Position numbers and translations under genes: made by a program. A model generated the notes under the pieces. That model ran no database searches, was not told the origin of the DNA, and was given only the letters and a program-made list of their open reading frames with translations. This document shows positions 8,023-12,419 of a stretch of DNA of 12,419 nt, piece after piece; positions within the stretch are counted from its first letter, which is position 1; every line of letters begins with the position of its first letter. The stretch is from Parachlorella kessleri (Eukaryota; Chlorophyta; Trebouxiophyceae; Chlorellales; Chlorellaceae): assembly GCA_001598975.1 (NCBI GenBank), contig BBXU01000326.1, positions 1 to 12,419 of the forward strand, written 5' to 3'.

Positions 8023-8315
8023 GGTGCAGCCTGATCAGTGACAAATAGCTTAAGGGGTGTCGTATTTGTTGAACAAGGCCTTGCGCCCTGCTGAGGTGCA
8101 TGCTTTGGGCTAACCACAGCAGCTGTGGGTGGAGTTCCCTAGTGGAATGCCATGCCCCTAAGTGATCTAGGCCATGGCCGCATCCACGTAATTATCTAGT
8201 TGCCGTACACCTGTGATCAATATGGAAGCACAATAAGGGTCCAATAGGCTGGGGCCAGGGTCGCTGAGATGTTGCACGTCTTGCTCCTTTGAGGGACAGA
8301 AGTGAAGTTCGCACA
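8023..8315. promoter_or_regulatory. Divergent promoter region between the small gene and RAD1
   Basis: The 293 bp lie between two start codons pointing away from each other, so they must carry both promoters or 5' UTRs. No convincing TATA box, known operator or repeat is visible. Confidence 0.5.
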
Positions 8316-11300
8316 ATGGAAGACGACGATGTGCAAGATGATCAGCGCTTTAGCGCCAGGATGGTCAGCGTGAAGGGTCTCATCACCGCCCTGCAGGCCA
8401 TCAAGACCACCAGCAGACAGGTGCCCCACCAGCACTCCCAGCAACTTCTTGGCTAGCTGCTGTCTGTGGAAGCTTCGCTGCTGTAGGTTGCAAAAAATTG
8501 ATTGAACCTTGGTGCCTGCAGTATTGCACGTTGACGTTCCAAGGCAGCGGTATGACGGTGCACTGGGAGGACGAGTCAAAGTCGCTGCAGTCAGGGGTCT
8601 TCCTCAGCTCAGGGGTGAGTGATGTTGAGTAGAAGTGACAATTGTCAAATAGCACCTGGTACCAGTGTCCGGACTCACACCTGTACTACAGAGCTACACA
8701 TGCCTGCCTGCAGCAAACGTGGCCCTAGCTCCAGCGTTGCTTTGTTGACTTAGTATGGCCCCATCATTGCTTCTTCCTCCCTAGAATTACTTCTCTCTCT
8801 GCACCATGTGGAGCATCGTGAAAGGCTTGCTGCCGCTTGCAGCTGTTTGCAGAGTACTCCGCGCCCCGCAAGTCGATGCTGGGGCTGCCTTTTCACTTGC
8901 TGCTGGACACGCTCACCCTCTTTGCCTCCTCTGGCGCGGGCGAGCTGTCCCTCAGCTACCCAGGTCCCAACGCAGAGCTGGTGCTGGAGTGAGTAACGAT
9001 GAGTTAATTTTTGTCGTAATGGGAGATATGCCAGCCCTTGTTGCTAGCTGGGTGAATTGTGCGACACCCGTAGCGAGTTGGCTAGCAGGACAGCTGCTTC
9101 ACTGCCTGGCAAGGGTGTACCCAAATGCCTGCCTGTCTGTGACATTCATATCCTGGACCCCTGTTTCAGACGTCGTTGGGGGGGGAAGGAGGGGGCCTTT
9201 CACGGGTATAGACCTGCTGGGACCAAGTGGTGGTGCAGTATCACATCCTTTCTCCTGCTGCAGACCTGCATCCGTCACTGCCGGTCACTGCCCCAGCAAG
9301 TTTGTCCGCTGTATGGACCCTTCCGTTGTGAACCAGCCGTGGGCAATGATGCCTGCTGCAGGACGCAAGAGGATGTGGGCGGGGGTGGCAGCGTGTGCAC
9401 GTACGCGCGTATAGACAGTGTGGAGATGCCACGGCCCCGGGAGATGATGGACTGGTGGGAAGACCCCTCATCCTACTTCCTCCTGCAGGGTGGGTGGCTC
9501 CCATGGGACCAGGGGATAGGGCATGGGAAAGCAAGGAACACGGGTCGTGTCAGGTCAGGGTGTGTCAATGGGACCTATTTGAGACACTGCCCTCATACCT
9601 GGCCCCACTAGGTACGGCGGGTGGAGCCTCTGAGTGGGCGGGTGCCTGGCCCGTGCTTTGGGCTGCTCCTTTGTTGGCCTGGGGGCTTTGCAACCTCGAG
9701 GGACCACCCCATCATCCTCTTGCATTGTTGTACGAGCCAAGCGAGATGGTGTGCCTGTGTCGGGGCCGGCCTCCATCTCCAGGATGGGTTCCACCAGCCT
9801 AAGGCAGTCCCTTGATGGGTGAGGGTTGGCAGGTTGACTGTATAGGGACGTTGCTCAGGTTCTGCGTACGGCCAAGGCAGGGGAGCATGATGAGGTACTT
9901 TACAAGACAGGGGTTGAACTGCTGCGGTTGAATTACTGCTGGGCTGCCTCGCCTACCTGCACCCCCAGCGCTATGGCTGCTGGCAGCTAGCCCTTGGCAC
10001 CTGCTTGACTATTGCGTGGGTGGCAGGTAGTGCGAACAGGGAGTGAGGGCTGGGCTGTACTAACAGGACTGGATGTGGAATGCGCCTGAGTCTTGCCTGA
10101 GTTGGGACCATGGTGCACCACTTTGCGCCCAGGCTCGCTGCTGAAGGAGGCCATAGATGACCTGGAGTGGACAGGGGGAGATGTGGAGATCAGCTTGAAG
10201 AGCGACCCCCCCAAGCTGCGGCTCACCTCGACAAGGACAGGCAGCCTAGAGGTGAGTAGGGGCAAGCGATGTTCTTAGGGCTAGAGCGTGCATGAAGCCG
10301 TGTAGAGGATCATTACACTAGCTGGGGCCAAGATATCACTACTCAAGGTCCTTCGTGCAACAGCCACCGAGCATCACTGCTTAACGCCCGTGTCAGTTCA
10401 TGCCACTCCTGGCTCACCCCTATTCGCACGCCATGCCACCAACAAAAAGACCAGAGGCTGTGCACCCAGCACACAGCGGGACAACCACCAACAAACCACC
10501 ATCAAGTAGCCCAGTGTGGGGTGTGGGCCTCCCCTCATGGACATGTGTCCAGGGTTACAGAGTGACAAGCCGTGTCACCATGCAGCGTGTATGCTGCTCC
10601 TCCCTTGCAGATAGACTTCCCTTTCGAGCAGCTGTCAGGCATGAGCTGTTCCGAGCCGGAGGTGCGGCACACGTACAGGTCAGCTGCATGCATCTGGTGC
10701 GGCTTGCCGGCCAGCATGAAAAATCAGATAAAATGAGGGGAGTTGGTGTGGCTCAAGGGGGGTGATGCACTGATAGGCTGCTAATATGTGAGCGTTGACG
10801 TCGTGCCCAAGGCATCAGGGGGTGGGGGACAGGGGGGTTTGAGGAGATAGTGACCAGCGGTAAACTTGCAGGTATGCTACGCAGGAGGTGCTGTTTTGCA
10901 GTCTAGCTTAATGGGTTGGGAGGTGGGACGTGCTACGCACCCGCAGGCTGGTTAGCTGCTTGTGTGGTCAAGGCACTGGTTGGGGCCACCATCGGAAGGG
11001 CTGGCTGGCTCGGGAACTGCTGGGACCTACACTGCACCTGCAGACTTGGAAGGTCTGCCATATCTGAAGGCGCGGCGGCTGCTTGAGAATTCACAGCAAA
11101 TACTACCGTACGCAGATTGAGGGTTGGATGGGACACCGCAGCAGTGCGTAGGAAACTGCAGGGACGGCAGAATGCTTACGTTGTCAGCTTGCTTACGCAG
11201 GTACAAGTTCCTGAAGACAGCGTTCAGCCACATACCAAGCCCCAAGGAGGCAGCCAATGTCGCTACCAAGGTACCTGGCAGGCAGCCACTGCGTTGGCTG

Positions 11301-12051
11301 CCCCTTCTTGGTGCTTGGGGGCTTGGACTGAAGCAAGTTTCGATGTGTCACGCAGTGTCTGCTGCTAGGAATGTGTTGGCCGCAGTGCCCTGGCACATGT
11401 GGCGGAAGGGAGGCATGAGGCCTCCTCTGCAATCCCTGCAGGTATAACACCAGTGTAGTAGGAAAATATATACCTCAGTCTCACTTGCCACTCGGCTGGG
11501 GACATTGCAGGTCAGCATGGACAGCCGGGGCTTGATGAAGGTCACACACATGCTTAGCCTCCACAGCCTTGGGGCTGACCGGCAAGAGATCACCCACCCC
11601 CTGGCCTCGCTAGACTCACAGGTCAGCAGGCCACCTGCCGCTGGAGCTGCTGAGACTTGTGGGCCCCTCCAGCTGCTTGGCACGGATGTAGTTCCACATT
11701 ACAGACAGACAGACAGGCTTGCTTTTGCAAAGCCTACCAGCATGCGAAGCCGAGGCCGAGTCGCGTGTCAACAGCAGGGCTTGGGGAGGGCCTTGTGCAA
11801 TCCTATGACACGCGGGGGGGTTGAGGGTATGAAGGACTCCTTGCCTAACACATCTCTTTTCTCTTTGGTACCCCTCCACCTGTGTCCTTCCTGGCCGGTC
11901 ACATTTCCCTGAAGCCCCTGTGACCCACTCTCACACGCCCAATGGCTTTCTGCTGCAGCATGCTGCCGCCACCGCCAGCCGGGTGGGGGTGGTGCAGTTC
12001 ATGTTGTTACCCAAGGAGGACGAGCTGGAAGAGGATGGTCATGACGACTAG
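8316..12051 (+). CDS. RAD1: Checkpoint clamp subunit RAD1 (9-1-1 complex), 310 aa, complete
   Basis: Exons: 8316-8420, 8522-8614, 8843-8988, 9362-9489, 10133-10251, 10611-10678, 11201-11270, 11511-11621, 11959-12051; 933 nt with every phase closing and TAG at 12049-12051. RAD1 with RAD9 and HUS1 forms a PCNA-like ring that is loaded at damaged or stalled DNA in the nucleus and activates ATR-type signalling. Family landmarks in order: MVSVKGLITALQAIK (16-30), SGVFLSSGLFAEY (59-71), LPFHLLLDTLTLFASSG (81-97), SYPGPNAELVLE (104-115), CTYARIDSVE, GSLLKEAIDDLEWTGGDVEI (158-177), SDPPKLRL, EIDFPFEQLSG, HTYRYKFLKTAFSHIP (217-232), MDSRGLMKVTHML and VGVVQFMLLPKEDE near the C-terminus. The length fits the family (human protein about 280 aa). 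The plant-like ALKEAIDDLEW and YRYKFL segments support a green-lineage origin. The start has an A at -3. The fourth-exon N-terminal part (Gly-rich) is the least conserved. Confidence 0.95.
9490..10132 (+). other. Intron 4 of RAD1 (longest intron)
   Basis: This 643-bp intron runs from G|GTGGGT to GCCCAG|GCTCG and splits the codon for Gly158. The plus strand includes open stretches, but none carries the RAD1 sequence expected here and the flanking exons join without a gap in the family pattern. I see no nested gene or repeat array. Confidence 0.75.
10679..11200 (+). other. Intron 6 of RAD1
   Basis: This 522-bp intron splits Arg220 in the conserved HTYR|YKFL string, so no missing exon is needed. 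It runs from AG|GTCAGC to ACGCAG|GTAC. No additional gene, strong repeat or structured element is visible. Confidence 0.75.
11701..11718. repeat. ACAG microsatellite in the last intron of RAD1
   Basis: Four ACAG units (ACAGACAGACAGACAG) run from 11701 to 11716, within the intron 11622-11958. A short simple repeat with no evident role. Confidence 0.85.
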
Positions 12052-12419
12052 GTTGTTAGCCTGGCATGTGCTTCCACTGGCAGCCCGCTGGCAGGAAGAT
12101 GGGCTTGAAGCCGATGGTTATGTGGCCGTTGCGGTTAGCCAGCATGCTGGTGAGCTGCTAGGCAGCTCGGACCGGCGCGAGTGGAAAGCTGCAGCTGAAG
12201 GAGGATAAGCTTGGGGAATACTGCACGGATGTGAGTGCAGTCGAGCCAACCGAGAGGAAATTCCTGCTACCTGTGTTTTTTGTGCCGTGGGTGTCGCCCT
12301 TTTTTTTTGGGTGTGTGTGTGTGGGGGTGGGGGGGTGGGGGGGGTCATCTACGACGAGTGGCTAGGCTCGCCACGTGTCACCAGATATAGCAGAGCAGAC
12401 TGCTGCTGCCATCGAAGGC
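12052..12419 (+). other. 3' flank of RAD1 with GT/G-rich low-complexity tract
   Basis: This should contain the RAD1 3' UTR. No TGTAA signal is visible before the window ends. At about 12300-12344 there is a run of nine or so T, then GGG(TG)n and several G blocks separated by single T bases, a pattern able to form a G-quadruplex on the plus (transcript) strand. No coding region recognised. Confidence 0.6.

Noticed and set aside
8843..8852. Alternative RAD1 exon 3 acceptor after the second TTTGCAG
   Set aside because: It would drop 10 nt and break the frame, while the upstream acceptor preserves the conserved Leu-Phe-Ala-Glu-Tyr.
8806..9611. Long plus-strand open frames across RAD1 exons 3-4
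   Set aside because: They read mostly in other frames or through introns; the RAD1 exons fit the family pattern without them.

Overview
This is intron-rich nuclear DNA from a eukaryote, most likely a chlorophyte green alga of the Chlamydomonas/Haematococcus type. That guess rests on plant-type protein matches, GC-rich exons, dense GT-AG introns of about 100-650 bp, (TGTGC)n tracts in introns and a TGTAA-type poly(A) motif. The species itself is not determined. No prokaryotic operon, CRISPR array, tRNA, rRNA or recognisable transposase was seen. All homology calls come from recalled family patterns, not from a search.

Layout. (1) 1-3028, minus strand: the 5' part (four exons, 315 codons) of a NOG1-type GTPase, closest in memory to the plant plastid protein PDE318. 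The G domain lies beyond the left edge. (2) 3029-3299: a compact divergent promoter region. (3) 3300-6953, plus strand: a complete eight-exon gene for a 491-aa multi-CCHC zinc-knuckle protein of the AIR1/ZCCHC7 family, with an acidic serine-rich N-terminus and a Gly/Gln/Tyr/Arg-rich tail. (4) 6954-7443: the intergenic space between two convergent genes. (5) 7444-8022, minus strand: a small unrecognised gene, modelled with three exons. (6) 8023-8315: a second short divergent promoter region. (7) 8316-12051, plus strand: a complete nine-exon gene for RAD1 (310 aa), a subunit of the 9-1-1 DNA-damage checkpoint clamp. (8) 12052-12419: 3' flank with a GT/G-rich low-complexity tract.

The genes look like ordinary housekeeping functions (organelle ribosome assembly, nuclear RNA surveillance, DNA-damage signalling) that are neighbours rather than a joint system. 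Exon phases close exactly across all junctions of the three recognised genes, which supports the models strongly.

I do not see a new multi-gene system. The most unusual signal is structural. In the NOG1-like gene, three successive exon 3' ends with their donors (exons 2, 3 and 4) each have one or more extra, partly decayed tandem copies lying in the following intron. The far end of intron 4 carries an 80-bp tandem repeat that looks like a duplicated acceptor plus the first codons of the next exon. One of these duplications (21 bp, intron 4) makes an in-frame alternative donor just ahead of the expected P-loop.
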